A stretch of 64,000 nucleotides of DNA from Bacillus_I endophytica_A (lineage in GTDB: Bacteria > Bacillota > Bacilli > Bacillales > Bacillaceae_H): positions 310,001 to 374,000 of the forward strand of contig NZ_JALAMS010000003.1 in assembly GCF_026790145.1 (NCBI RefSeq), written 5' to 3'. The notes beneath the pieces were generated by a model, which ran no database searches, was not told the DNA's origin, and saw only the letters and a program-made list of their open reading frames with translations. Shown here piece after piece: positions 41,063-48,679 of this stretch (positions are counted from its first letter, which is position 1; each line of letters starts with the position of its first letter). Position numbers and translations under genes: made by a program.

Positions 41063-41766
41063 TTAGAGTCTTAATTGTTGAAGACGATCCAATGGTAGCT
41101 GAATTTAATAAACGCTACCTTGAAGAAATAGAAGGATTTGAGCTTGCTGGGGTAGCTTATTCTGTCGATGAGGCACTCGGGAAGTTGCAAGACACAGTTG
41201 TTGATTTGATACTTTTAGACGTTTTTATGCCTGAACGTACAGGCCTAGAGCTGTTAGATGAAATTCGTAAACAGCACAAGAAAATTGATGTTATCTTAAT
41301 TACGGCAGCTTCTGAAGTGGACAAGGTCCAAACAGCATTGCGTTATGGAGCTGTAGATTATTTAATTAAACCATTTGAATTTGATCGTTTTAATCGTGCA
41401 CTTGTATCATATCGAGAGAAACGAGCATTTTTTGACATGCAAACAAATGTTAAGCAAGAAGATTTGGATCAAAATATTCTAAATAGAACACAAAAAACAG
41501 TTACAGAATCATTGCCAAAAGGATTAACTAAAAGCACTCTTAAAATTTTACTAGCAGCAATCGAGAATATGGACAAAGATCCATTTTCAACAGACGATGT
41601 TGCTGAAGATGTAGGAATTTCAAGGGTTTCTGTTCGAAAATATTTACGTTTTTTAACAGACATTCATGTATTAGAGGAAAAGATGACATATGGTACAGTA
41701 GGAAGACCTGTTTATCTTTATCACTTTAATGAAAAGAATCGTTCACTTGTTAAGAACTATTTGTAA
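41059..41766 (+). CDS. CitB-family response regulator (MalR/DcuR type)
   Basis: The 235-residue protein has a receiver domain with Asp54 in ILLDVFMPERTG and Lys in DYLIKPFEF. A helix-turn-helix output domain (DDVAEDVGISRVSVRKYLRFL) follows, ending in YLYHFNE. This is the partner of the preceding kinase. Targets are inferred to be carboxylate transport genes such as the symporter pair upstream. Confidence 0.9.
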   Translation: MIRVLIVEDDPMVAEFNKRYLEEIEGFELAGVAYSVDEALGKLQDTVVDLILLDVFMPERTGLELLDEIRKQHKKIDVILITAASEVDKVQTALRYGAVDYLIKPFEFDRFNRALVSYREKRAFFDMQTNVKQEDLDQNILNRTQKTVTESLPKGLTKSTLKILLAAIENMDKDPFSTDDVAEDVGISRVSVRKYLRFLTDIHVLEEKMTYGTVGRPVYLYHFNEKNRSLVKNYL

Positions 41767-41807
41767 GAGTAGGCGAATGACGTTTAAACAAACGTTTGAT
41801 TAGCCTG

Positions 41808-41847
41808 AAAAAGAGGGTTCTCCGCTAAGGGGAATCCTCTTTTTTTG
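41808..41847 (+). terminator. Terminator after the carboxylate two-component genes
   Basis: AAAAAGAGGGTTCTCC and GGGGAATCCTCTTTTT pair with two G-T pairs around GCTAA, followed by T. Confidence 0.85.
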
Positions 41848-41864
41848 GTGGACTGACATAAAAA

Positions 41865-41902
41865 TAAGACTAGAGTCTTAGCGCAAAATGCACCGCTAAG
41901 AC
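41865..41902 (+). promoter_or_regulatory. LiaR-type operator upstream of liaI
   Basis: TAAGACT-AG-AGTCTTA at 41865-41880 is a perfect palindrome. Its right arm is shared with a second perfect repeat, GTCTTAGCG-N10-CGCTAAGAC (41875-41902). Three copies of TAAGAC in alternating orientation lie about 64 bp ahead of liaI, which suits binding of LiaR dimers. Confidence 0.65.
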
Positions 41903-41965
41903 GTTATGAGAACAATAAAAATTACCTATAGTAAAAGTAACGAAACGAAAGGAGGGGACAAAACA

Positions 41966-42361
41966 TTGAATGTAAAAGCATTGCTTGGAATTGTCTTCGT
42001 ACTTATTGGAGGAAGCATTTTGCTAGGACACGGCTTTTTAGGAGGGATTCTATCATTCCTTGTAGCATGCGTCCTTTTATACTATGGATGGCTAACGGTA
42101 AATAAAGGGGATTCAAAAGGAAAAAAAGTATTAGGCATCATTGCTATTTTCTTTGGAATCATCTTAATTGCAAACGCAGTACCGTTTCTAGCGGGAGTTG
42201 CTTTCGCTGCTTTCTTTATCTATGTTGGCTGGAAGATGCTAACAAGCCAAAAAGAAACTTCATCAGAAGAATATCATTACAGTAGCCCAGTTGTTTCAGA
42301 CCCTGTAACAAAAAGTTCATTTGATACAGAATGGGAAGATTTCTTGAAAAAAGATAAATAA
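41966..42361 (+). CDS. liaI: LiaI-like membrane protein
   Basis: This small membrane protein, 131 residues here, begins at a TTG (41966) eight bases behind AAAGGAGGGG. The frame is open from an ATG at 41906, but that ATG has no site and lies downstream of the operator. It has four short hydrophobic segments between residues 3 and 90, then a polar tail with EEYHYSSPVVSDP. In B. subtilis, LiaI anchors LiaH at the membrane during envelope stress. The identity comes from its place at the head of a complete lia operon. Confidence 0.8.
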   Translation: MNVKALLGIVFVLIGGSILLGHGFLGGILSFLVACVLLYYGWLTVNKGDSKGKKVLGIIAIFFGIILIANAVPFLAGVAFAAFFIYVGWKMLTSQKETSSEEYHYSSPVVSDPVTKSSFDTEWEDFLKKDK

Positions 42362-42388
42362 TTTAAAACCCCTGAGGAGGAAATAAAA

Positions 42389-43045
42389 ATGGTATTAAGA
42401 AGAATTAGAAATATGGTTGTTGCAACAGTAAACGATAACTTAGACAAGATGGAAAATCCGCTAGTGATGATTAATCAATATTTACGCGATATGGAAGAAG
42501 AGCTTTCAAAAGCAAGGCATGCTGTCGCTCAGCAAGAAGCTATTAAAGCAGATTTTGAACGTCGTTTAACATACTCTCAAAAAATGAAAAAGAAACGCTA
42601 TGATCAAGCTCAGATTGCTGTTAATTCTGGTGAGGAAGATTTAGCTCGAAAAGCACTCATGGAGATGAAACAATATGAAGAAAAAGTGTTACAATACGAA
42701 GAGATATATGAGCAATCTGTAGCCCAGCTTGTTGAATTAAAAGAACAATTAGGAAAACTAGAAGAAAGAATTCAAGCTTTAAGAGATAAGAGACATACGC
42801 TTGTTGCACGTGCAAATGTTGTAAAAGCAAAAGAACATATGAATGCATCTATTAATCGAATTGATTCGAATAGTTCATACAGAGAATTTCAGCGTCTTGA
42901 AGCGCGTATTATGGACATGGAAACAAAAGCAAATGTATATACTTCCTACAACTTTGGTGGAGAACAAACATCATTTACAAAGCTTGAGCATGAGGAAGAT
43001 GTAGAAAAAGAGCTTCAAAAATTGAAAGAAGTACAAAAGGCTTAA
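42389..43045 (+). CDS. liaH: LiaH, PspA/IM30-family protein
   Basis: This 218-residue, almost wholly helical protein starts MVLRRIRNMVVATVNDNLDKMENP, followed by the conserved MINQYLRDMEEELSKARHAVAQQEA. Long coiled coils run from about 30 to 150. PspA/LiaH proteins assemble into large rings that guard a damaged membrane. It is the second gene of the operon, behind a GAGGAGG site, and ends just before an attenuating hairpin. Confidence 0.93.
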   Translation: MVLRRIRNMVVATVNDNLDKMENPLVMINQYLRDMEEELSKARHAVAQQEAIKADFERRLTYSQKMKKKRYDQAQIAVNSGEEDLARKALMEMKQYEEKVLQYEEIYEQSVAQLVELKEQLGKLEERIQALRDKRHTLVARANVVKAKEHMNASINRIDSNSSYREFQRLEARIMDMETKANVYTSYNFGGEQTSFTKLEHEEDVEKELQKLKEVQKA

Positions 43046-43063
43046 CTATGAAAAGTAAACAAA

Positions 43064-43090
43064 CCATCGGTGTTTTTTCTGCACCGATGG
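43064..43090 (+). terminator. Attenuating hairpin between liaH and liaG
   Basis: CCATCGGTG and CACCGATGG form a 9-bp perfect stem. The bases after it have only a short T-run. It probably lets a minority of transcripts continue into liaGFSR, giving more LiaIH than regulators. Confidence 0.7.
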
Positions 43091-43121
43091 GAATTTTACT
43101 TTAGGCTAAGGAGAAACGAAT

Positions 43122-43985
43122 ATGAAAAAATTAATAGGGCTTTTATTTGTTATTATAGGAATAACCGTGCTGTCTAGTTTTCTTATTAATCAAAGTTCTT
43201 TTGCATTTGGAGACAAGAGAACGAAAAGTGAGACGTTTGCAGAAGATGAGATTCATAATATTAAGTTAAACATTAAAAGTGCTGATGTTAACTTTATTGC
43301 AAAAGACCGCCGAGATATTAAAGTAATCGTAGAAGATAAGCGGGCATTTAAAAAGAGTATAAGCATGAATCAAGTTGGAGATGTGTTAAATATTAAACAA
43401 AAAGGTGCTACGTTTAATATGTTTCAATCTACAAAGGTTACAATAGAGGTACCAAGTAGCTATGAAAGAGATGTAAATATTGCATCAAGCTCTGGTAATG
43501 TTTCCATTAAGAATAATGGAGAGAAACCATTGGAATTAGATCGTCTTATCGTTCAAGCTACCTCAGGAGATACGCAGCTTTTTGATATAGGTGCCAAACA
43601 GCTTCACATTGAAAAGTCTTCTGGAAATGTGAAGGGTGAAAATCTTAGTACAGAGACCACATTTGCTCATTTAACATCAGGAAATTTGACGCTTAACGGA
43701 TTTGAAGGAGAAATTGATGCAAAAGCAGCATCAGGTAATATCTCTATTGTAATGGATGAGGTTAAAGGTAACGGAAATGTGAAAGCAACGTCAGGCGATA
43801 TTGACGTCAAACTTCCACATAAGAGCAATACGCACCTCAAAGCCCATGTTTCCTCAGGTGATATTAACGTAGATCAAAGGTTTAAAGTGAAAACACAAAT
43901 GGAAGAAGATTTAGAGGCTAAAGAAGGAAATGGAAAATATGCTTTCAACATCAAGGCTACAAGCGGTGATATTGATATTCAATAA
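43122..43985 (+). CDS. liaG: LiaG-like protein with DUF4097 repeats
   Basis: The 287-residue protein has an N-terminal membrane anchor or signal segment (3-27). A beta-repeat domain follows, in which SSGNV, TSGDT, SSGNV, TSGNL, ASGNI, TSGDI, SSGDI and TSGDI recur about every 20 residues, the DUF4097 beta-helix pattern. It faces the outside in LiaG. Its molecular role is unknown. It follows liaH and abuts liaF. Confidence 0.88.
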   Translation: MKKLIGLLFVIIGITVLSSFLINQSSFAFGDKRTKSETFAEDEIHNIKLNIKSADVNFIAKDRRDIKVIVEDKRAFKKSISMNQVGDVLNIKQKGATFNMFQSTKVTIEVPSSYERDVNIASSSGNVSIKNNGEKPLELDRLIVQATSGDTQLFDIGAKQLHIEKSSGNVKGENLSTETTFAHLTSGNLTLNGFEGEIDAKAASGNISIVMDEVKGNGNVKATSGDIDVKLPHKSNTHLKAHVSSGDINVDQRFKVKTQMEEDLEAKEGNGKYAFNIKATSGDIDIQ

Positions 43986-44005
43986 TGGGAAAAGGAGGGG
44001 AGGAT

Positions 44006-44782
44006 GTGCGCCTGCCTAAAAACAAACTACTCGGACTTCTAATTGTTTTTATCGGAATTAGTATTTTACTAAACATTATTCATTTAGCTGGTATATTAGC
44101 AGGTCCTCTCTTTTTATTTATGGTTGGCGCCTTCTTTTTACGATACAGCAATCGAATGATTGGCATAGGGTTTTTAGGTCTTTCAGCAGTTGTTGCTTTT
44201 CAAAATATTTTCAATATAAATCTAGCAGGCTTAGCAGTTGCAGCAGCTTTTATATATGTTGGCTATCGTCTTCTTTCAGGGAAAAAGATGTGGAAAACAC
44301 GAGAAAAGCAAGAGAATCGTAAAAAGAAAGGGTTCTTTTCTAAGAAAGGCAAGGAACCTATTTCATTTCAAAAAGAGGAACAAGTATACAAAGAAGATAT
44401 CAATGTGCGAGGAATACCATACCAAAATTCGCTTCTTGGTGATTTTCGTTTGATTAATCATCAGTTTGATTTAAAAGATTTAAATCTTTCTCATCTTATT
44501 GGAGATGTGAAAATTGATCTATCTAAAGCAATTGTTCCAGTCGGTGAAAATGCCATTGTTATTAGTGGACTTATTGGAGATGTTGATATTTATGTACCAT
44601 ATGACTTGGAAGTTTCGGTAACAACAACAAATCTATTTGGGAAAACAAAAGTTTTCCACTATGAACAAAGCGGATTCAATCGACAAGCCTCTATTGCTAC
44701 AAACGGATATGAAGGGGCTGATGCGAAAGTGAAGATTGCTATTACAACACTTGTTGGGGATATTGATGTGAGGCATTTATGA
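44006..44782 (+). CDS. liaF: LiaF, negative regulator of LiaS
   Basis: LiaF keeps the kinase LiaS inactive without stress. The protein has about four membrane segments in its first 85 residues, a basic linker (RKKKGFFSKKGKE), and a C-terminal beta domain with GDVKIDLSKAIVPVGENAIVISG and GDVDIYVPYDLEVSV. The frame is open from ATG 43985, but those codons contain the GGAGGGGAGG site. The GTG at 44006 (258 residues) therefore fits better and matches the family start LPKNKLLGLLI. It overlaps liaS by 4 bp. Confidence 0.9.
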   Translation: MRLPKNKLLGLLIVFIGISILLNIIHLAGILAGPLFLFMVGAFFLRYSNRMIGIGFLGLSAVVAFQNIFNINLAGLAVAAAFIYVGYRLLSGKKMWKTREKQENRKKKGFFSKKGKEPISFQKEEQVYKEDINVRGIPYQNSLLGDFRLINHQFDLKDLNLSHLIGDVKIDLSKAIVPVGENAIVISGLIGDVDIYVPYDLEVSVTTTNLFGKTKVFHYEQSGFNRQASIATNGYEGADAKVKIAITTLVGDIDVRHL

Positions 44783-45831
44783 AAAGGAAACGATTAAATA
44801 TTCAGTGGCGCTTTATTAATATTTTCGTAGTCATGAACATTATTACCCTTCTTTTTGTTTTAACAATTGTAATGTCTTATTTCAAACTTAATCCCCTCGA
44901 TTTTTTGAGCTTGAATTGGTTTAATATCCCCTTTATTTTCTTTCTTCTCTTTGCTGTGATCGGAATTGGTGTTGTAGCAGGCTACTCATATGGAAATCCT
45001 CTTAAAGAACGGCTGGAAGTCTTATTTGAATCTATTTTACGGTATGAAAAAGGAAACTTTTCTTATAGATTATCTAACCTTGGGGAAGATGAGGTTGGTT
45101 TAATTGGAGAACAGCTTAATCAGATGGCTAGTCAAATTGAAAAGCAAGTAGCTTCTCTTCAAAAACTTTCAGCAGAGAAAGTAGAGTGGCGTGATCAGCT
45201 AAGACGTTCAGCTGTTGTTGAAGAGCGTCAGCGTTTGGCACGAGAGCTTCATGACGCAGTAAGTCAGCAACTTTTTGCTATCTCGATGATGTCTTCTGCT
45301 GTAAAGGAAATGACGCAGCAGGACAGCAAGCATTTAAAACAACTTACATTAATCGAGAAAATGGCAGGAGATGCTCAGAATGAAATGAGAGCCCTTTTAT
45401 TACATTTGCGTCCAGCAACGCTTGAAAATAAATCGCTCAATGAAGGACTACAGGAACTTTTGCAAGAATTAAATAGCAAACAAACAATGGACATTCATTG
45501 GGATTTTGAAGATATTCTCCTTTCAAAAGGCATTGAAGATCACTTGTTTCGTATTGTACAAGAAGCACTTTCAAACGTCTTTAGACATTCAAAGGCAAGT
45601 GCTGTCGTTGTGAAGCTTCATAAAGTACATAATGGAGTATATTTAAAGATTATTGATAATGGTGTAGGGTTTGATCAGGGAGATACAAAAGCTTCTTCAT
45701 ACGGTTTGCAGTCTATTACAGAGCGAGCAAGTGAGGTTGGAGGAGTAGCCGAGATTATATCGCTTCCTGATAAAGGAACACAAATAACAGTAAAAATACC
45801 GATTGTAGATGAGAGTAAGGAGAGAGAATAA
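44779..45831 (+). CDS. liaS: Sensor histidine kinase LiaS
   Basis: LiaS is an intramembrane-sensing kinase for cell-wall antibiotics such as bacitracin and other lipid II cycle inhibitors. The 350-residue protein has two membrane segments (about 12-34 and 48-70) with a very short outside loop. A HAMP region (78-130) follows, then the HisKA_3 motif RELHDAVSQQ with His158 and a HATPase domain with NVFRHSKAS and DNGVGFD. It sits between liaF and liaR, with overlaps on both sides. Confidence 0.95.
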   Translation: MKRKRLNIQWRFINIFVVMNIITLLFVLTIVMSYFKLNPLDFLSLNWFNIPFIFFLLFAVIGIGVVAGYSYGNPLKERLEVLFESILRYEKGNFSYRLSNLGEDEVGLIGEQLNQMASQIEKQVASLQKLSAEKVEWRDQLRRSAVVEERQRLARELHDAVSQQLFAISMMSSAVKEMTQQDSKHLKQLTLIEKMAGDAQNEMRALLLHLRPATLENKSLNEGLQELLQELNSKQTMDIHWDFEDILLSKGIEDHLFRIVQEALSNVFRHSKASAVVVKLHKVHNGVYLKIIDNGVGFDQGDTKASSYGLQSITERASEVGGVAEIISLPDKGTQITVKIPIVDESKERE

Positions 45832-46463
45832 TGATTCGGGTACTGCTAGTAGACGACCATGAAATGGTTAGACTTGGAATGGCTGCTTATTTAGAAGCAC
45901 AGCCTGATATTGAAGTTGTTGGGGAAGCATCAAACGGGGAGGAAGGAATTAAACTTGCTTTAGAGCATAAACCAGACGTTATCTTAATGGATCTTGTGAT
46001 GGAAGGCATGGATGGTGTTGAAGCAACAAAACGAATCTGTTCATCTATGTCAGATGCTAAAGTTATCGTTCTAACAAGCTTTATTGATGATGATAAAGTG
46101 TATCCAGTTATTGAAGCTGGAGCATTAAGCTATTTGCTTAAAACTTCGAAAGCTCATGAAATTGCTTCTGCAATTAGAGCTGCTGCTAAAGGTGAGTCTG
46201 TCCTTGAAGCAAAGGTAACCGGAAAAGTGCTATCAAGAATGCGAACGCCTTCACAGTCTTTTCCACATGATCTTTTAACAGCGCGCGAGCTTGAAATTCT
46301 TCGTCTTATTGCAGAAGGAAAAACAAATGGAGAGATTGCAGAAGCTCTCTTTATTGCTGTGAAGACAGTTAAAACTCATACAACAAATATATTTTCAAAA
46401 CTAGAAGTAGAAGATCGGACACAAGCAGCCATTTATGCTCACCGAAACAAACTTGTGGACTAG
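45831..46463 (+). CDS. liaR: Response regulator LiaR
   Basis: This 210-residue NarL-family regulator has phosphoacceptor Asp54 in ILMDLVMEGMDG and a LuxR-type helix-turn-helix with LTARELEILRLIAEGKTNGEIAEALF. It activates its own operon through the palindromes before liaI. It overlaps liaS by one base (TAATG). A terminator follows at 46474. Confidence 0.95.
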   Translation: MIRVLLVDDHEMVRLGMAAYLEAQPDIEVVGEASNGEEGIKLALEHKPDVILMDLVMEGMDGVEATKRICSSMSDAKVIVLTSFIDDDKVYPVIEAGALSYLLKTSKAHEIASAIRAAAKGESVLEAKVTGKVLSRMRTPSQSFPHDLLTARELEILRLIAEGKTNGEIAEALFIAVKTVKTHTTNIFSKLEVEDRTQAAIYAHRNKLVD

Positions 46464-46473
46464 TTGGATTTAT

Positions 46474-46501
46474 GCATAAGAGTATTCTCCTATGCTTTTT
46501 T
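46474..46501 (+). terminator. Terminator of the lia operon
   Basis: GCATAAGAG and CTCCTATGC pair with one mismatch around TATT, followed by six T. Confidence 0.75.
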
Positions 46502-46526
46502 GCTTTATAAAAGAAGGAGGGAAGAG

Positions 46527-47501
46527 ATGAGTAACATTCGTAAGATTGCAGAGCTTGCAAATGTTTCCATTACAACAGTTTCTAGAGTGTTAAATAATCA
46601 TCCATATGTGGCTGAAGAAAAACGAAAAGCAGTATTAGATATCATCAAACAATTAAATTATACTCCTAATATTAATGCGATTCATCTTGCAAAAGGCCAC
46701 ACAGGTATTGTTGGTGTTGTCATTCCTAATATGACTCTTCCTTATTTCAGCGCTGTTGTAGATGGAATTTCAAATAAAGCGATGGAACATGATTATAAAT
46801 TAATGATCTATCAAACAAAATATGAAAGAGAAAAGGAAATTGAAGCCCTAGAAATGTTAAAGAAAAAGCAAGTTGATGGCCTTATTATTATTTCTCGGAA
46901 AGTAGAATGGAGTCTTATCGAATCTTATAGTGAGTACGGTCCTATCCTTATTTGTGAAGACCGAGAAAGTAAAAAAATCTCTACGATCTCAATTAACCAT
47001 TACGAAGGCTTTGCCATTGGAATGAACTATTTGAGAGAAAAGGGACACAAGAGAGTTGGCTGCTGTCTTAATCGTTTAGAAGGATCAAATAGTAAAAAGA
47101 GGATACAAGCTTACTATGACTTCGGGGAAAAGTTTGAAATGGATGTTAGAGAACAGTGGATTTTTAAGGGATGTTTATTTATTGAAGACGGGAGAAGAGT
47201 GATAGAGCAATTAAAGAAGATGCCTGAGTCTCCAACTGCTTTGCTTGTTGCAAGTGATTATGTTGCAGCAGGCATCATGACGAGCTGTGATGAATACGGG
47301 GTAAAAGTTCCAACAGATTTAGCATTCATAGGTTTTGATAATCACCCATTAGCAGAAGCACTTCATATTACGACAATTGAACATCCGATTGTAGAGCTTG
47401 GTTCAAGAGCTCTTGCAAAAATTCATTCAGTTCTGCATGAATCAGAAGCTCCTTCTCAATCTCAACTTCCTTTAAAATTAATTGAACGGAGAACAGTATA
47501 A
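46527..47501 (+). CDS. LacI/GalR-family transcriptional regulator
   Basis: The 324-residue protein has the LacI helix-turn-helix at its N-terminus (IRKIAELANVSITTVSRVLNNHPYV) and the hinge IHLAKGHTGIVG. A periplasmic-binding-protein-like effector domain follows with GVVIPNMTLPYFSAVVDGI and FIGFDNHPLAEAL. It probably senses a sugar or related metabolite. No sugar operon is adjacent, so the target is unknown. The start at 46527 has an AAGGAGGG site; the open frame upstream to 46464 runs through the lia terminator. Confidence 0.9.
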   Translation: MSNIRKIAELANVSITTVSRVLNNHPYVAEEKRKAVLDIIKQLNYTPNINAIHLAKGHTGIVGVVIPNMTLPYFSAVVDGISNKAMEHDYKLMIYQTKYEREKEIEALEMLKKKQVDGLIIISRKVEWSLIESYSEYGPILICEDRESKKISTISINHYEGFAIGMNYLREKGHKRVGCCLNRLEGSNSKKRIQAYYDFGEKFEMDVREQWIFKGCLFIEDGRRVIEQLKKMPESPTALLVASDYVAAGIMTSCDEYGVKVPTDLAFIGFDNHPLAEALHITTIEHPIVELGSRALAKIHSVLHESEAPSQSQLPLKLIERRTV

Positions 47502-47502
47502 A

Positions 47503-47526
47503 AAGGAGGCTATTATTAGCCTCCTT
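47503..47526. terminator. Bidirectional terminator between the LacI-type gene and yfiY
   Basis: AAGGAGGCTA and TAGCCTCCTT form a 10-bp perfect stem around TTAT between convergent genes. T-runs are short. Confidence 0.65.
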
Positions 47527-47530
47527 CATG

Positions 47531-48496
47531 TTATTTCTTATTCAAAAAGTATTTTTCAATATCATCAAGCATTTTATCTGCTGCAATTACACCACCTGCA
47601 GTGTTCCAAATGGCATCATCAACTTTATAAACTTGCCCGTTTTTAGAAACGGAAAGGTTTTTGAAAAGCTCTTTGTTTGTCCACTCTTTTTCTACTTCAT
47701 TTCCTTTTTTATCGCCTGTATCATACGTGAAATAGAAGAGAACATCTCCATCCATTGCAGGAATGCGCTCGTCCGTTACACCCATCTCAGCAAAGTCTGC
47801 TTTATTCTGTTCTTCAGGACGCTTAAAACCTAGTTGATCTAAAATAATTCCTGCAAATGTATCTTTATGATAAATTCTTGTTTCACCAGCCATAAAGCGA
47901 ACAAGTGAGACTTTTTTATTTGTTTCATCCCCAAGCTCTTCTTTTAGTCCGGCAACACGATTATCAAAATCACTTAATACTTTATTTCCTTCTTTTTCTT
48001 TATTAACCGTTTTTGCGTATACCTTGAAGTTTTCCTTCCAATCTCCGCGAAGTTCTTCAGTGAAAACAGTTGGAGCAATAGCATTTAACTTATCATATAC
48101 TTTCTCTTGTCGTACTTTATTTCCGATGATTAAATCCGGTTTAAGAGACGCAATTGTTTCAAGACTTGGTTCCATTTCTGTTCCGACAACTTCAACGTCT
48201 TTCATATCATCTTTAATATGGTTATACCATGGGTTGCCTGTCCATGATTGAACAGCACCAACAGGTTTAATACCAAGTGCAAGAAGGGCTTCTGTTCCCT
48301 CATTTGTTAGCACAACAACCCGTTTCGGATTCTGTGGAACTTTGGATTCTCCCATTGCATGTTTAATTGTTATTGTTTCTTTTTCATTGCTTGTTTCCTT
48401 TCCTGAACTTTCACTGTTTCCGCATCCTGCTAATACAAATAGCAATGTTAGGACAGTAAAAAGAGCAAGAAAACGATTTTTTGTACCCCTAAGCAT
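47531..48496 (-). CDS. yfiY: Siderophore-binding lipoprotein, YfiY/FecB family
   Basis: The 321-residue protein has a lipoprotein signal peptide with the lipobox LAGC and lipidated Cys25. A Ser/Glu-rich linker and a class III solute-binding fold follow (NPKRVVVLTNEGTEALLALGIKPVGAV, SLETIASLKPDLIIGN). It resembles B. subtilis YfiY, which captures hydroxamate siderophores of the schizokinen/arthrobactin type. It is divergent from the matching permease genes, with Fur-box-like sequences between them. Confidence 0.88.
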   Translation of the reverse strand: MLRGTKNRFLALFTVLTLLFVLAGCGNSESSGKETSNEKETITIKHAMGESKVPQNPKRVVVLTNEGTEALLALGIKPVGAVQSWTGNPWYNHIKDDMKDVEVVGTEMEPSLETIASLKPDLIIGNKVRQEKVYDKLNAIAPTVFTEELRGDWKENFKVYAKTVNKEKEGNKVLSDFDNRVAGLKEELGDETNKKVSLVRFMAGETRIYHKDTFAGIILDQLGFKRPEEQNKADFAEMGVTDERIPAMDGDVLFYFTYDTGDKKGNEVEKEWTNKELFKNLSVSKNGQVYKVDDAIWNTAGGVIAADKMLDDIEKYFLNKK

Positions 48497-48524
48497 ATCT
48501 TCATCCCCCTCAACATATGAAACT

Positions 48525-48543
48525 TATTATCAATTAGATAATA
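48525..48543. promoter_or_regulatory. Fur box over the yfiY promoter
   Basis: TATTATC-N5-GATAATA is a perfect inverted repeat rich in the Fur half-site GATAAT. It covers the -10 of the minus-strand promoter. Confidence 0.65.
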
Positions 48544-48566
48544 GGAGAAAGAAAATGGAAAGTCAA
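48538..48566 (-). promoter_or_regulatory. Promoter of yfiY
   Basis: On the minus strand TTGACT (48566-48561) and TATTAT (48543-48538) are 17 bp apart. Confidence 0.75.
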
Positions 48567-48572
48567 TAATAA

Positions 48573-48589
48573 TTGAAAATGATTTTCAA
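48573..48589. promoter_or_regulatory. Fur box of the siderophore permease operon
   Basis: TTGAAAATGATTTTCAA is a perfect 17-bp palindrome close to the Bacillus Fur consensus (7-1-7, TGATAATNATTATCA). It lies between the two divergent promoters. Confidence 0.75.
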
Positions 48590-48594
48590 AGTCA

Positions 48595-48623
48595 TTGACA
48601 GTATTTTTATCATCTCATACACT
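48595..48623 (+). promoter_or_regulatory. Promoter of the siderophore permease operon
   Basis: An exact TTGACA at 48595-48600 and TACACT at 48618-48623 are 17 bp apart, just downstream of the Fur box. Confidence 0.8.
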
Positions 48624-48679
48624 AAAGAGAGAAAAAAAACAGAAAATTTTATACTTAAGATAGAATAGGGGTCACCGTC

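Noticed and set aside
43480..43985. Recurring TCAGG(T/C)GAT-like DNA repeats in liaG as a possible tandem repeat
   Set aside because: They only encode the repeated SSGD/TSGN turns of the DUF4097 beta-helix; spacing follows the protein repeat, not a DNA element.
43985..44005. Upstream ATG as liaF start
   Set aside because: The codons between it and GTG 44006 contain the strong GGAGGGGAGG ribosome binding site, and the family start matches the GTG.
47528..47833. 101-codon plus-strand frame rich in Phe and Ile
   Set aside because: It is antisense to the siderophore-binding lipoprotein gene and its composition is a mirror of that gene.
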